Positions 9,331 through 18,536 are shown, counted from the stretch's first letter. The stretch: 64,000 bases of DNA from RUG11462 sp036308645 (GCA_036308645.1 JAXJVH010000039.1:1-64000); one strand, 5' to 3'. Translations and numbers: made by a program. The notes: generated by a model not told the origin, from the letters alone.

Positions 9331-9358
9331 TTGAAAAATCCTGAATTAGCGGTATAAT
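9331..9358 (+). promoter_or_regulatory. Promoter of the division/cell-wall (dcw) cluster
   Basis: TTGAAA (9331-9336), a 16-bp spacer and a perfect TATAAT (9353-9358). The predicted start near 9365 is directly followed by the AAAGT repeats that probably form the MraZ operator, leaving a leader of about 135 nt before mraZ. Confidence 0.75.
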
Positions 9359-9366
9359 TAACATAA

Positions 9367-9406
9367 AAAGTGGTGTGAAAGTATATAAAAGTGTTTAAAA
9401 GTGGTG
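9367..9406 (+). promoter_or_regulatory. Probable MraZ operator repeats
   Basis: Four copies of AAAGT begin at 9367, 9378, 9388 and 9398; the first and last read AAAGTGGTG and the third AAAGTGTTT. The 10-11 bp period puts them on one face of the helix. MraZ proteins are known to bind short GTG-containing direct repeats with about 10-bp spacing at their own promoter. The repeats begin right after the -10 box, a position suited to autorepression. Confidence 0.6.
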
Positions 9407-9502
9407 CAAAATTGCATTAAAAACACAAAAATATACCGTTTTTTTAATAAATCACTTCAGGATTAACGGTTGAAAAAAATTTAAAGAAAGGATATTGCGG
9501 TT

Positions 9503-9940
9503 ATGTTGGGCTTAATGGGCGAATATCAACATAATATAGACAAAAAAGGTCGTATGTTTGTGCCGGCAAAATTGCGTGACGCACTCGGCGGTCCTGTTGT
9601 AATATCCAAATCAATTGATTTTAAGCCTTGTTTGTTTATTTATTCGGCAGAAGAATGGGACAAGTTGGTGTCAAAAATCAATAATCAGCCGTTTATAAAG
9701 GTTGCGGCTTTGCAAAGACATTTGTTTTCGGGTGCAACGGAAGTTGAATATGACGCACAGGGAAGAGTGTTACTTCCGTCTGTGCTTCGTGAATATGCAG
9801 GACTTAAAGAATCCGAACAGGCAGTTATAATCGGCGCTTCAAACCGAGTTGAAATCTGGAGTCCGTCTGAATGGGAAAAAGTAAGCGGCGCTATTACTCC
9901 TGAAAACATTGAGCAAGCGCTTTTGGAATGTGAGATTTAA
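9503..9940 (+). CDS. mraZ: Transcriptional regulator MraZ
   Basis: MraZ is an AbrB/SpoVT-like DNA-binding protein that forms rings and regulates the dcw cluster it heads. The 145-residue protein has two tandem MraZ domains: GEYQHNIDKKGRMFVPAKLRD near the start and EYDAQGRVLLPSVLREYAG in the second half, each with the conserved DxxGR pattern. Start: the ATG at 9503 with the SD AAAGGAT about 10 bases upstream; a second in-frame ATG (GEYQH) lies four codons later. It lies directly downstream of candidate operator repeats and immediately before rsmH. Confidence 0.95.
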   Translation: MLGLMGEYQHNIDKKGRMFVPAKLRDALGGPVVISKSIDFKPCLFIYSAEEWDKLVSKINNQPFIKVAALQRHLFSGATEVEYDAQGRVLLPSVLREYAGLKESEQAVIIGASNRVEIWSPSEWEKVSGAITPENIEQALLECEI

Positions 9941-9941
9941 T

Positions 9942-10868
9942 ATGGAATTTTCACATATCAGCGTAATGCTTAAAGAAACAGTCGACGGATTGAACGTTAA
10001 GAAAAACGGAATTTACGTTGACGGAACAGCAGGCGGCGGAGGACATTCGGCGGAAATATTGTCAAGACTTAACGGAACGGGAAAATTATTTTGTTTTGAC
10101 AGAGATCCTGACGCAATAGCCGCTTGTAAAGAAAGATTTGAAAAATTTAATAATGTAACTTTAATAAATGAAAAATATTCTTCATTGAAAAGTGTGCTTT
10201 GTGAATTGGGAGTTAATGAAATTGACGGATTAATGCTTGACCTCGGCGTTTCTTCTCACCAACTTGATACAAGAGAAAGAGGTTTTTCTTATCATGATAC
10301 GGCGCCGCTTGATATGAGAATGAGTCAAAAAGGTATTACGGCGGCGGATATTGTGAATACCTATTCCGCTAAAGAGTTGGCAAATATATTTTTCATTTAT
10401 GCAGATGAAAAGTTTTCTTTTAAAATTGCCGACGCAATAGTAAAAAGAAGAAGCGAAAAGCCTTTTGAAACCACAAGCGAATTAGCCGAACTTGTTTCTG
10501 ATTGTTATCCGAATAAGTTTAAAAGAAACGGACATCCGGCAAGAAAAGTATTTCAGGCGTTGAGAATTGCGGTAAACGATGAAATGGGCGAAGTTGAAAA
10601 GGGAATAGACGACGCTTTTTCAATGCTTGCAAAGGGCGGCAGATTATCAATAATCACTTTTCATTCGGTGGAGGACAGGCTTGTTAAACAAAAGTTTTTG
10701 TCGTTTACAAAAGGATGTACTTGTCCACCTGATTTTCCGGTTTGCGTATGCGGTAACAAGCCGAAAGCAAAACTTATTAACCGCAAACCGATAGTTGCTT
10801 CACAAGAAGAACTTGAACATAATTTGCGCAGCAGAAGTGCAAAACTTAGGATATTGGAAAAACTATAA
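9942..10868 (+). CDS. rsmH: 16S rRNA (cytosine-N4)-methyltransferase RsmH
   Basis: RsmH (MraW) methylates N4 of C1402 in 16S rRNA. The 308-residue protein starts MEFSHISVMLKETVDGL, has the SAM-binding motif YVDGTAGGGGHSAEIL, the MLDLGVSSHQLD motif, RGFSYHDTAPLDMRM and the late SFHSVEDRLVK segment. A longer in-frame opening exists from 9909, but it overlaps mraZ and lacks homology; the ATG at 9942, one base after the mraZ stop, matches family N-termini. The SD is weak, suggesting coupling to mraZ translation. Confidence 0.96.
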   Translation: MEFSHISVMLKETVDGLNVKKNGIYVDGTAGGGGHSAEILSRLNGTGKLFCFDRDPDAIAACKERFEKFNNVTLINEKYSSLKSVLCELGVNEIDGLMLDLGVSSHQLDTRERGFSYHDTAPLDMRMSQKGITAADIVNTYSAKELANIFFIYADEKFSFKIADAIVKRRSEKPFETTSELAELVSDCYPNKFKRNGHPARKVFQALRIAVNDEMGEVEKGIDDAFSMLAKGGRLSIITFHSVEDRLVKQKFLSFTKGCTCPPDFPVCVCGNKPKAKLINRKPIVASQEELEHNLRSRSAKLRILEKL

Positions 10869-10886
10869 AAGAAAGGTAGAATTACA

Positions 10887-11300
10887 TTGGCATACAATAA
10901 CAATGCTTATGATTTAGAGAGATTTGCTCCGAGAGCGCCTAAAGAAGCGCCGAAAAAAGCGGTAATTAAAAAGTTTCCTGAGAAAAAAGTACAAACTTCG
11001 CCTAAAAAAAGCATTATTCTTAATACAATTGTTGCAGCAACGATTGTAATTATGGTATGCTTTAATATATATCTTCGTACAGAAATAAATGATACAAACA
11101 ACGCTATTGCAAAAGCGGATAAAGAAATTGAAACACTTATGAGCGTTCAAACCAAACTTAATGTTGAATTTGAAAAGATAGTTTCTTATTCTACGCTTGA
11201 ACAACAGGCGGCGGCTTTGGGTATGCAGAAGTGCAGTAAATCTCAAGTTCATTATGTTGATACCTCCGCAGAAGATTATGCGGAAATAATTAATGATTAA
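10887..11300 (+). CDS. ftsL: FtsL-like cell division protein
   Basis: A 137-residue bitopic membrane protein in the ftsL position between rsmH and the division transpeptidase. It has a basic N-terminal cytoplasmic part rich in Lys and Pro (about 1-50), one membrane helix (SIILNTIVAATIVIMVCFNI, about 48-67), then an extracytoplasmic coiled-coil region (NDTNNAIAKADKEIETLMS) and an end resembling FtsL (YSTLEQQAAALGMQKC). FtsL-type proteins pair with DivIC and DivIB to activate septal synthesis. The start is a TTG at 10887 behind GAAAGG. Sequence is weakly conserved in this family, so the call rests on topology and position. Confidence 0.75.
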   Translation: MAYNNNAYDLERFAPRAPKEAPKKAVIKKFPEKKVQTSPKKSIILNTIVAATIVIMVCFNIYLRTEINDTNNAIAKADKEIETLMSVQTKLNVEFEKIVSYSTLEQQAAALGMQKCSKSQVHYVDTSAEDYAEIIND

Positions 11301-11347
11301 AAAAGACAGGCATTATGTCGGAATGAATATTATATAATTTATAATAT

Positions 11348-11378
11348 AAACGAGGGTTAAAAATTGGCTCTCGTTTTT
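11348..11378 (+). terminator. Terminator-like hairpin between ftsL and the PBP gene
   Basis: A 9-bp stem (AAACGAGGG at 11348-11356 with its partner ending at 11376, one G-U pair) with an 11-nt loop and a run of five T at 11374-11378. It lies inside the 123-bp ftsL-pbp gap, so it would attenuate rather than fully stop transcription of the downstream dcw genes unless a second promoter exists. I see no convincing promoter after it. Confidence 0.5.
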
Positions 11379-11423
11379 GCCGAATTTTAAGAAAGATAAA
11401 TTTTGAAAGGAGATTAGTGTTTT

Positions 11424-13652
11424 ATGGCAAAAGGCGAATCAAAAAGTATATGGTTTCGAGCATTAATTGTCCTTTTGATTTTTACTGTTGTAGGATTTGG
11501 CGCTACGGGTTTCGGACTTATCAATACCATTTTTGTCAACGGCGAACGCTATGCAAAACTTGCAGAACAGCAGCAACTTCAGGATATTGTGACAAAAGCT
11601 AAACGCGGAGATATTTACGACAGAAATATGAATGTGCTTGCAACAAGCGCAACTGTTTGGCAGGTGTATGCAACACCGAGCAGTATTGAAGAAGAAAAGA
11701 AACCCCTTATCGCAGAAAATCTTGCAAAAATTATGGATTTGGAAGTCGATAAGGTTAAAGAGTATCTAAATAAAAATACAAGTTATCAAAATATCGGCAG
11801 TCCTGTGGAGCAGAATGTCGCAAACAAGGTAAGAGAATATATTTCAGAAGAAAAATTAGGTTCGGTTATCGGTCTTTCCGAAACAAACGAAAGATACTAT
11901 TCAAACGATAACCTTGCGTCAACGGTTTTGGGATTTGTAGGAACGGATAATCAAGGTCTTGACGGTATCGAAGCGCAGTACGACAGTACGCTTACGGGTA
12001 CAGAAGGAAGGGTTATCGCCGCCAAAACTCCTGCCGGTTCGGAATTGCCGTTTTCTTATGAAAAGGTGGTAGACGCAAAAGCAGGAAATTCGCTTGTACT
12101 GACTATTGACGAATATATACAGTCGGTTGTTGAAAAGTATCTTGAAGAAAATGTTGAAGAGAATAAAGTTCAAAACAGAGCCGCTTGTATAGTAATGGAC
12201 GTAAATTCGGGCGAAATTCTTGCGATGGCAACAAAGCCTGATTTCAATCCTAACGAGCCTTTTAGTATTACTTTGCAAGATGAATTAGATGAAGATGTTG
12301 AGAAACTGAAAGAAAAAGGCGAGTATAGCGAAGAAAAAGAAAGCGAACTAAGATCTCTGGCGCTGCAAAATCAATGGCGAAATAAAGCGGTAACGGAAAC
12401 TTATGAGCCGGGTTCTGTTTTCAAAATAATTACTGCCTCGGCGGCTTTGGAAGAAAAAACACTTTCCGACAGCGATACTTTTGACTGCCCCGGATATATT
12501 AAAATCGCAGACAGAACATATAAATGCGCTAAACGTGCAGGTCACGGGCATCAGTCTTTAGCACAGGCGTTTATGAATTCCTGCAATCCTGCATTTATTA
12601 CAATAGGTCAGCGTCTTGGCGCAGATAATTTTGCCAAATACAGAAAATCATTCGGACTTGAAGATAAAACAGGTATTGATTTGCCGGGTGAAACTTCTTC
12701 AATTTCACATAATACGGCGAAAATGAGTCAGGTTGAGTTGGCTTCGGAAAGTTTCGGTCAAACTTTGAGAATTACGCCTATACAGATGATTACCGCCATA
12801 AGCGCAGCAGTAAACGGAGGATATGTTTATCAGCCTCACGTTGTAAAACAAATTCAAAATTCTGACGGAAACGTAGTTGAAAATATAGATTCTACTCTTG
12901 TACGTCAGGTTATTTCGGAAGAAACTTCGCAGGCAATATGTAAATATCTTGAGGGAGTTGTAAGCGAAGGAACAGGTAAAAACGCATACATACCAGGCTA
13001 TAGAATCGGCGGTAAAACAGGTACTGCGGGTAAAACCGATACGGGCGAAGAGGACAGCGGAATAAAGAAGTATGTTTGTTCTTTCTGCGGTATAGCCCCT
13101 GCCGATGATCCCGAAATTGCAATACTTATGATTATAGACGAACCGGGAGTTCCAAATCCTTACGGCGGAACGCTTGTAGCGCCGTCGGTTGGCAAAATGT
13201 TTGAAGAAATTTTACCTTATCTCGGAGTAACACCGAGTTATACAGATTCCGAGGCAAAAGACCTTGCGGTATCCACTCCGAATGTGGTAAAATTAAGTAC
13301 AAAAGAGGCTAAAAAGAAAATCGAAGAAGCAGGACTGGTTTGTTCGGTAATCGGCGACGGAAAAACAGTTGAAGCACAGTCGCCTTTAGGTTCTTCGACA
13401 ATTCCCGCAGGCGGTAAGGTGATACTATATACCGATGAAAAGGAAAAACGACGAAAAGTAAAAGTTCCCGATTTTACAGGGCTTACTGTTTCACAGGCAA
13501 ACGAGGTCGCAACAAATGCGGGACTTAATATGTATATTAACGGTAATACTACCGATTCAACCGCCTACTCTCAATCATTAGAAACAGGCAAGAGCGTTGA
13601 AGAGGGAACGGTTATTACGGTAAGTTTCAGAGAAGTTGTTAATGTAGAATAA
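11424..13652 (+). CDS. spoVD: Class B penicillin-binding protein (SpoVD/PBP2B-like transpeptidase)
   Basis: Membrane-anchored transpeptidase that cross-links septal or spore-cortex peptidoglycan. The 742 residues comprise a cytoplasmic tail, a membrane helix at about 11-33, a PBP dimerisation domain with the RGDIYDRN signature, and the transpeptidase domain with catalytic S331 in SVFK, SCN at 386-388 and KTG at 531-533. Two C-terminal PASTA domains follow (about 623-740). SpoVD and PBP2B of Bacillus share this plan; the two PASTA units and position before murE do not separate them, so the symbol is provisional. Start: an ATG behind AAAGGAGAT. Predicted client of the FtsW/SpoVE-like protein encoded downstream. 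Confidence 0.93.
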   Translation: MAKGESKSIWFRALIVLLIFTVVGFGATGFGLINTIFVNGERYAKLAEQQQLQDIVTKAKRGDIYDRNMNVLATSATVWQVYATPSSIEEEKKPLIAENLAKIMDLEVDKVKEYLNKNTSYQNIGSPVEQNVANKVREYISEEKLGSVIGLSETNERYYSNDNLASTVLGFVGTDNQGLDGIEAQYDSTLTGTEGRVIAAKTPAGSELPFSYEKVVDAKAGNSLVLTIDEYIQSVVEKYLEENVEENKVQNRAACIVMDVNSGEILAMATKPDFNPNEPFSITLQDELDEDVEKLKEKGEYSEEKESELRSLALQNQWRNKAVTETYEPGSVFKIITASAALEEKTLSDSDTFDCPGYIKIADRTYKCAKRAGHGHQSLAQAFMNSCNPAFITIGQRLGADNFAKYRKSFGLEDKTGIDLPGETSSISHNTAKMSQVELASESFGQTLRITPIQMITAISAAVNGGYVYQPHVVKQIQNSDGNVVENIDSTLVRQVISEETSQAICKYLEGVVSEGTGKNAYIPGYRIGGKTGTAGKTDTGEEDSGIKKYVCSFCGIAPADDPEIAILMIIDEPGVPNPYGGTLVAPSVGKMFEEILPYLGVTPSYTDSEAKDLAVSTPNVVKLSTKEAKKKIEEAGLVCSVIGDGKTVEAQSPLGSSTIPAGGKVILYTDEKEKRRKVKVPDFTGLTVSQANEVATNAGLNMYINGNTTDSTAYSQSLETGKSVEEGTVITVSFREVVNVE

Positions 13653-13670
13653 AGAAAGGAATAAACAACC

Positions 13671-15095
13671 ATGAGATTTTCAGAATTGTATGACGGTAAA
13701 AATAATATAAAAGATTTTGATGTAAAAGGCGTATTTTGCGATTCAAGAAGAGTTGTAAAAGATTCGGTTTTTGTCTGCATTGTCGGAAGTGCGACTGACG
13801 GACATAATTTTGCAAAATCTGCCTATGAAAACGGTGCAGGAGCAATAATCTGCGAAAGAGATTTAGGACTTCCTAATCAGGTGATTGTTGATGACAGTAA
13901 AGCGGTTTATTCCGCTCTTTGTGCAAAATATTTCGGAAATCCCGCAAAAGGTCTTAAACTAATCGGCGTAACAGGCACATCGGGCAAAACCTCCGTTACT
14001 TATATGGTGAAGAGTTTGCTTGAAAAACAGGGAAAAAAAGTCGGACTTATCGGCACTATTCAAAATATTATCGGCAATGAAACGTTGCCGGCAAAAAACA
14101 CTACCCCTGACGCTTATGAACTGCAATCCTTGTTTTCACTTATGCTAAAGGCAGGCTGCGAATACGTTGTAATGGAAGTTTCATCACATGCGCTTGACCA
14201 AAAAAGAGTTTACGGACTTGAATTTGAGGCGGCTGTATTCACCAATCTTTCGCAAGACCACCTTGATTATCATATTACAATTGAAAATTATTTGCAGGCT
14301 AAATTAAAACTCTTTAAAATGACTAAAAAAGCTATTGTAAATATTGACGATGAATATGCCGAGAGAGTTATTGCGGCTTGCGATTGCCCTGTAATTACTT
14401 TTTCCGCAAAAAGAAACGAGGCGGATTATACTGCTAAAGATATTAAGTTTTTTGCCGATTCGGTAAGTTATGAATTGGTTACTAATAACAATATCGGCAG
14501 AGTTAAAATCTCAACACCCGGCATATTTACCGTTTACAACAGTATGGCGGCAGGTATTGTCGGCATAGCAATCGGAATTGAATTTAACAATGTTGTTTCT
14601 TCACTTTGTGAAGTAAGCACCGTAAAGGGAAGAGTAGAGGTTTACCCTTGTGATAAAGATTTCAGCATTGTTATAGATTATGCGCATACTCCCGATGAAC
14701 TCGAAAATGTGTGCAGTATGTTTAATAAAATCAAAAAAGGCAGACTTGTAACGTTGTTCGGTTGCGGCGGTGACAGAGATAAAACAAAGCGTCCTATTAT
14801 GGGCGAGGTTGTATCACGTCTTTCGGATTTTGCGGTTGTAACTTCGGATAATCCGAGAAGCGAAGACCCTGACGCAATTATTCAAGATATTCTTGTCGGA
14901 ATGAAAGATAAAAAAACTCCGTATAAGGTTATTACAAACAGAGCCGAAGCCATTGAATATGCAATTAAAAATGCTAAAAAGGACGACGTTATTCTTCTTG
15001 CGGGAAAGGGTCACGAAACTTATCAAATTTTAAGCAGCGGTACAATTCACTTTGACGAACGTGAAGTTATAGAAAAAGTACTTTCGGAAATGTAA
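13671..15095 (+). CDS. murE: UDP-MurNAc-tripeptide synthetase (meso-DAP type)
   Basis: MurE adds the third stem-peptide residue to UDP-MurNAc-L-Ala-D-Glu. The 474-residue protein has the Mur ligase order: N-terminal UDP-binding domain (FCDSRRV), ATP P-loop GVTGTSGKTSVTYM, central domain with MEVSSHALDQKRV and FTNLSQDHLDYH, and C-terminal domain with VIDYAHTPDELEN and TSDNPRSEDP. The DNPR motif is the accepted signature of meso-diaminopimelate-adding enzymes, which predicts a DAP-type peptidoglycan. ATG start after AAAGGAA. murF, which normally follows, is absent here. Confidence 0.97.
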   Translation: MRFSELYDGKNNIKDFDVKGVFCDSRRVVKDSVFVCIVGSATDGHNFAKSAYENGAGAIICERDLGLPNQVIVDDSKAVYSALCAKYFGNPAKGLKLIGVTGTSGKTSVTYMVKSLLEKQGKKVGLIGTIQNIIGNETLPAKNTTPDAYELQSLFSLMLKAGCEYVVMEVSSHALDQKRVYGLEFEAAVFTNLSQDHLDYHITIENYLQAKLKLFKMTKKAIVNIDDEYAERVIAACDCPVITFSAKRNEADYTAKDIKFFADSVSYELVTNNNIGRVKISTPGIFTVYNSMAAGIVGIAIGIEFNNVVSSLCEVSTVKGRVEVYPCDKDFSIVIDYAHTPDELENVCSMFNKIKKGRLVTLFGCGGDRDKTKRPIMGEVVSRLSDFAVVTSDNPRSEDPDAIIQDILVGMKDKKTPYKVITNRAEAIEYAIKNAKKDDVILLAGKGHETYQILSSGTIHFDEREVIEKVLSEM

Positions 15096-15114
15096 CAAAA
15101 AGGGGATAAAATAT

Positions 15115-16125
15115 ATGATTTCTTCAATTTCTGCTATTTTAGGTTTTTTTATCACATTTTTATTGGGATTTGTTTTTATTCCTTTTTTGAAAAAGATTCA
15201 TTTTGGGCAAACTATTCTTGAAATAGGTCCTGCTTGGCATAAAGATAAACAGGGAACGCCGATTATGGGCGGATTAATGTTTATCGCAGGAACTCTTGTT
15301 TCCGTAGTTATATGCTATTTAATTGCATATTTCATTTACGGCAGTAGTTTTTTCTTTGACAGCAAAGCCTTTATAAGAATTATTTCGGGTTTTGTTATGG
15401 CGCTTATGATGTCGTTTATAGGATTTATGGACGATTACATTAAGGCGGTAAAAAAGCAGAATTTAGGACTTAAAGCAAGACAAAAAACGGTTTTACAACT
15501 TTTTGTAGCCGCTGCATATCTTTTAACTTTGTATTTGTCGGGAATGACGCACACTGTTATTCCTTTTATCGGTCAGGTAGATGTTTCTTCGGGTTTAGGT
15601 CTTGTATTTTGGCCGATTGCTTTGGTGTTTATTTACGGATTTACAAACGCAGTTAATCTGACCGACGGAGTCGACGGCTTGGCTTCAAGCGTTACAATAG
15701 TGGTTTCGCTTTTCTTTATGGTGGCTGCGGCGCTTACGGGCGGACTTTTCGGAACGGTTGTTCCTGCGGCACTTTGCGGTTCGTTAATCGGATTTTTAGT
15801 TTGGAATTTGCATCCTGCAAAAGTATTTATGGGCGATACCGGCTCTATGTTTTTAGGCGGCATCGTAGTTGCTTTTTCGTTTTCGATTAACTGCCCCATT
15901 ATTCTTATTTTAGCAGGTGTATTATACTTAATCGAAGCGTTATCAGTTGTAATTCAAGTGACTTATTTTAAAGCAACCGGCGGAAAAAGAATTTTCAAAA
16001 TGAGTCCTATTCATCATCATTTTGAACTGAGCGGTTGGAAAGAAAATAAAATTGTAATTGTATTTTCTGTAATTGCGGCCGTCGGCTGCGTTTTAGCACT
16101 TTTATTACTTAAAACGGTATATTGA
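15115..16125 (+). CDS. mraY: Phospho-N-acetylmuramoyl-pentapeptide transferase
   Basis: MraY makes lipid I by moving phospho-MurNAc-pentapeptide onto undecaprenyl phosphate. The 336-residue integral membrane protein has about ten helices and the family motifs KDKQGTPIMGG, FMDDYIKAVKKQN (catalytic Asp pair), NLTDGVDGLA, MGDTGSMFLGG and the C-terminal SPIHHHFELSGW. ATG start with an AAAAGGGG SD. Its lipid carrier would be supplied by the uppS gene at about 40 kb in this window, and its product is used by MurG encoded 1.2 kb downstream. Confidence 0.97.
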   Translation: MISSISAILGFFITFLLGFVFIPFLKKIHFGQTILEIGPAWHKDKQGTPIMGGLMFIAGTLVSVVICYLIAYFIYGSSFFFDSKAFIRIISGFVMALMMSFIGFMDDYIKAVKKQNLGLKARQKTVLQLFVAAAYLLTLYLSGMTHTVIPFIGQVDVSSGLGLVFWPIALVFIYGFTNAVNLTDGVDGLASSVTIVVSLFFMVAAALTGGLFGTVVPAALCGSLIGFLVWNLHPAKVFMGDTGSMFLGGIVVAFSFSINCPIILILAGVLYLIEALSVVIQVTYFKATGGKRIFKMSPIHHHFELSGWKENKIVIVFSVIAAVGCVLALLLLKTVY

Positions 16126-16173
16126 TTTTATAAATATAAAAATGTATTAATTATGAAAGGGGAGTAAAGAATT

Positions 16174-17331
16174 TTGAACGCTGAAAAGCAAAGCAGGACG
16201 ATGAAAAAGACAAAACTCCGCCATTCGTTTTGGGTTAACGGAAAAATGGATTTAACATTTTTATTCTTGGTTGTCGGACTTTTGGTAACAGGCCTTATCA
16301 TGCTTTTTTCGGCTTCTGCCCCTTATGCTTCTCATTATTATTCAAACAGTTATCATTTCATTTCAAGGCAGTTTATGTTTGCGGTCGGCGGATTTATTTT
16401 AATGCTGATTGTATCTAAAATTGATTATCACGTTTTTAAAAAATTTGTATGGGTTATTACAGGCGTTTCAATCGCTTTGCTTATACTTGTTCTTGTAATG
16501 CCCGAAACAAAAGAGGGTTTCAAACGTTGGCTTAATTTAGGATTTATTCAGTTTCAGCCTTCCGAGGTAGCAAAATTTGCTTTGATTGTCTTGCTTTCAT
16601 TTTTAATTTCAAAAAACTATAAGAAAATGAAAGATTTTAAATTTCAGATAACTTTGCTCGGAATTATAGGCTTGTTTTGTGTGCTTATTCTTGTCGAAAA
16701 TCATCTCTCCGCAACAATACTTGTTTTTACTATCGGATTTGTCCTTATGTTCATAGGCGGTATGAGTGTAAAACTTATTGTCGGTATGGCAAGTATCGGC
16801 GTTGGCGGCGTTGTAATGGCAATCGCAACAGGACTGATAAGTTATGCTTCCGACCGTATTCAATATTGGATTGACCCTTGGAAAGATGAAATGGGCAAAG
16901 GATTTCAGACAATCCAATCGCTGTTGGCGATAGGCTCCGGCGGTGTTATGGGCAGAGGAATAGGACAGTCAAACCAAAAATATTTGTGGCTTCCCGAACC
17001 GCAAAACGACTTTATTTTTGCAGTTGTTTGCGAAGAATTAGGCTTTATCGGCGCGGCATTAATCGTAATAGCGTTTGCTTTACTTGTTTGGCGAGGATTT
17101 ACTATCGCTTTAAGAGCACCCGACAGATTCGGTATGCTTATGTGCATAGGTCTTGTTTTTCAGGTAGGACTTCAAACGGTTTTAAATATTCTTGTTGTTA
17201 CAAACACTTTGCCGAATACAGGTATCAGCCTGCCGTTTTTCAGTTACGGCGGTACTTCGCTTGTAATGCTTCTTGTTCAAATGGGAATTGTTTTATCAAT
17301 TTCAAGAAGTTCAAATATAGAAAAAACATAG
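16174..17331 (+). CDS. ftsW: SEDS glycosyltransferase FtsW/SpoVE
   Basis: SEDS-family lipid II polymerase that works with a class B PBP. The 385-residue protein has about ten membrane helices with family signatures LMLFSASAPYAS near the start, GFKRWLNLGFIQFQPSEVAK, the VLLSF and ENHLSATI segments, YLWLPEPQNDFIFAV and the C-terminal NTGISLPFFSYGGTS. The start is a TTG at 16174 behind a strong AAAGGGGAG; no in-frame ATG fits. FtsW and the sporulation paralogue SpoVE cannot be told apart from this sequence alone. murD, usually between mraY and this gene, is missing. Confidence 0.95.
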   Translation: MNAEKQSRTMKKTKLRHSFWVNGKMDLTFLFLVVGLLVTGLIMLFSASAPYASHYYSNSYHFISRQFMFAVGGFILMLIVSKIDYHVFKKFVWVITGVSIALLILVLVMPETKEGFKRWLNLGFIQFQPSEVAKFALIVLLSFLISKNYKKMKDFKFQITLLGIIGLFCVLILVENHLSATILVFTIGFVLMFIGGMSVKLIVGMASIGVGGVVMAIATGLISYASDRIQYWIDPWKDEMGKGFQTIQSLLAIGSGGVMGRGIGQSNQKYLWLPEPQNDFIFAVVCEELGFIGAALIVIAFALLVWRGFTIALRAPDRFGMLMCIGLVFQVGLQTVLNILVVTNTLPNTGISLPFFSYGGTSLVMLLVQMGIVLSISRSSNIEKT

Positions 17332-17341
17332 GAGAAACACA

Positions 17342-18472
17342 ATGAAAATAGTTTTTGTAGCAGGCGGAACAGGCGGACATATAAATCCCGCTTTAGCTGT
17401 TGCCGGCGCACTTAAAGAAAAATATCCCGATACAAAAATCAGTTTTATCGGAAACCGTACAGGTATGGAGGCGACTTTAGTTCCGAAAGCCGGATATGAT
17501 TTTTTCCCGATTGATGTAGCGGGTTTTCAAAGAAAAATATCTCTTAATAATATAAAAAGAAATGCAGTAGCAGTTTACAGAATGTTTAAATCAAGCGTTC
17601 AGTCGGAAAAACTGCTCGAAATACTAAAACCCGATATAGTTGTAGGAACAGGCGGCTACACCTGTGGTCCCGTACTCAGAAAAGCGGCTAAAATGGGCAT
17701 TAAAACCGCTACTCATGAGCAAAATGCTTTTCCGGGCGTTACCACAAAAACTTTGTGCAAGTATGTTGATGAGGTTATGGTGGCAATGCCGGACGCAATA
17801 AAAAGATTGCCCGATGACAGAAATTATATTGTTACCGGCAACCCCGTAAGACAGTCTATTATCAATACCACAAAAGAAGAAGCAAGAAAAAAACTCGGTC
17901 TTGATATGTATAAGCCTATGATTTTGTCTTTAGGCGGCTCTTTGGGTGCAAGGGCTGTAAACGAGGCTATAGCAGACGTTTTGGCATGGCATGCAAACAG
18001 TAAAAAATACTATCATTTTCACGCAATCGGTAAGTACGGCGTTAGTTGGATGCCCGATTTAATTCGTGAAAAAGGCGTAGATTTTGAAAAATTAGATAAT
18101 TTAAGAATTACCGAGTACATATACGATATGGATTTATGTATGGCGGCGGCTGATTTGGTTATTAACCGTGCAGGCGCTTCCACAATCAGCGAATTACAGG
18201 TAAAAGGTATGCCGTCAATTCTTATTCCATCGCCGAATGTTGCGGAAAATCATCAGTATTACAATGCAAAAACGCTTGCCGATAATAACGCCGCTATTCT
18301 AATCGAGGAAAAGGATTTAACAGGTGAAAGCCTTATCAACGCAATAAAATCCATAATCGACGATAAAGAAAAATTAAAACAAATGGGCGAAAACGCAAAG
18401 AAAACTGCGGTTTTCGACGCAAACGACAGAATTTGTGACGTAATAATGAACCTTTACAACAGCAAACAATAA
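17342..18472 (+). CDS. murG: UDP-GlcNAc:lipid I N-acetylglucosaminyltransferase
   Basis: MurG converts lipid I to lipid II at the inner face of the membrane. The 376-residue GT-B protein has the glycine-rich N-terminal motif VAGGTGGHINPALAVA, the second loop GTGGYTCGPV, the THEQNAFPG motif, and the donor-binding C-terminal half with LGGSLGARAVNEA and NRAGASTISELQ...SPNVAENHQYYNA. It starts 11 bp after ftsW with ATG behind AGGAGAAAC. A regulatory hairpin separates it from murA. Confidence 0.96.
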   Translation: MKIVFVAGGTGGHINPALAVAGALKEKYPDTKISFIGNRTGMEATLVPKAGYDFFPIDVAGFQRKISLNNIKRNAVAVYRMFKSSVQSEKLLEILKPDIVVGTGGYTCGPVLRKAAKMGIKTATHEQNAFPGVTTKTLCKYVDEVMVAMPDAIKRLPDDRNYIVTGNPVRQSIINTTKEEARKKLGLDMYKPMILSLGGSLGARAVNEAIADVLAWHANSKKYYHFHAIGKYGVSWMPDLIREKGVDFEKLDNLRITEYIYDMDLCMAAADLVINRAGASTISELQVKGMPSILIPSPNVAENHQYYNAKTLADNNAAILIEEKDLTGESLINAIKSIIDDKEKLKQMGENAKKTAVFDANDRICDVIMNLYNSKQ

Positions 18473-18479
18473 CATTTTT

Positions 18480-18535
18480 GCCCTCCTTTTCATAGAATAA
18501 AATGCATTTAAGTTTTATGAACGGAGGGCGTTTTT
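18480..18535 (+). promoter_or_regulatory. Hairpin that sequesters the murA ribosome-binding site
   Basis: GCCCTCC (18480-18486) pairs with GGAGGGC (18523-18529), and just inside TTCATA (18489-18494) pairs with TATGAA (18516-18521), giving a 13-bp stem with a small internal loop. The 3' arm contains the whole SD GGAGGG of murA (18523-18528), and the stem is followed by a run of five T (18531-18535) ending at the TTG start. The element could act as a terminator, as a translational switch, or both. Confidence 0.7.
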
Positions 18536-18536
18536 A

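Noticed and set aside
9338..9463. Long-range inverted repeats ATCCTGAA/TTCAGGAT and CGGTATA/TATACCG around the mraZ promoter
   Set aside because: The left arms lie in the promoter and are not transcribed, so no RNA structure is possible; short arms may be chance.
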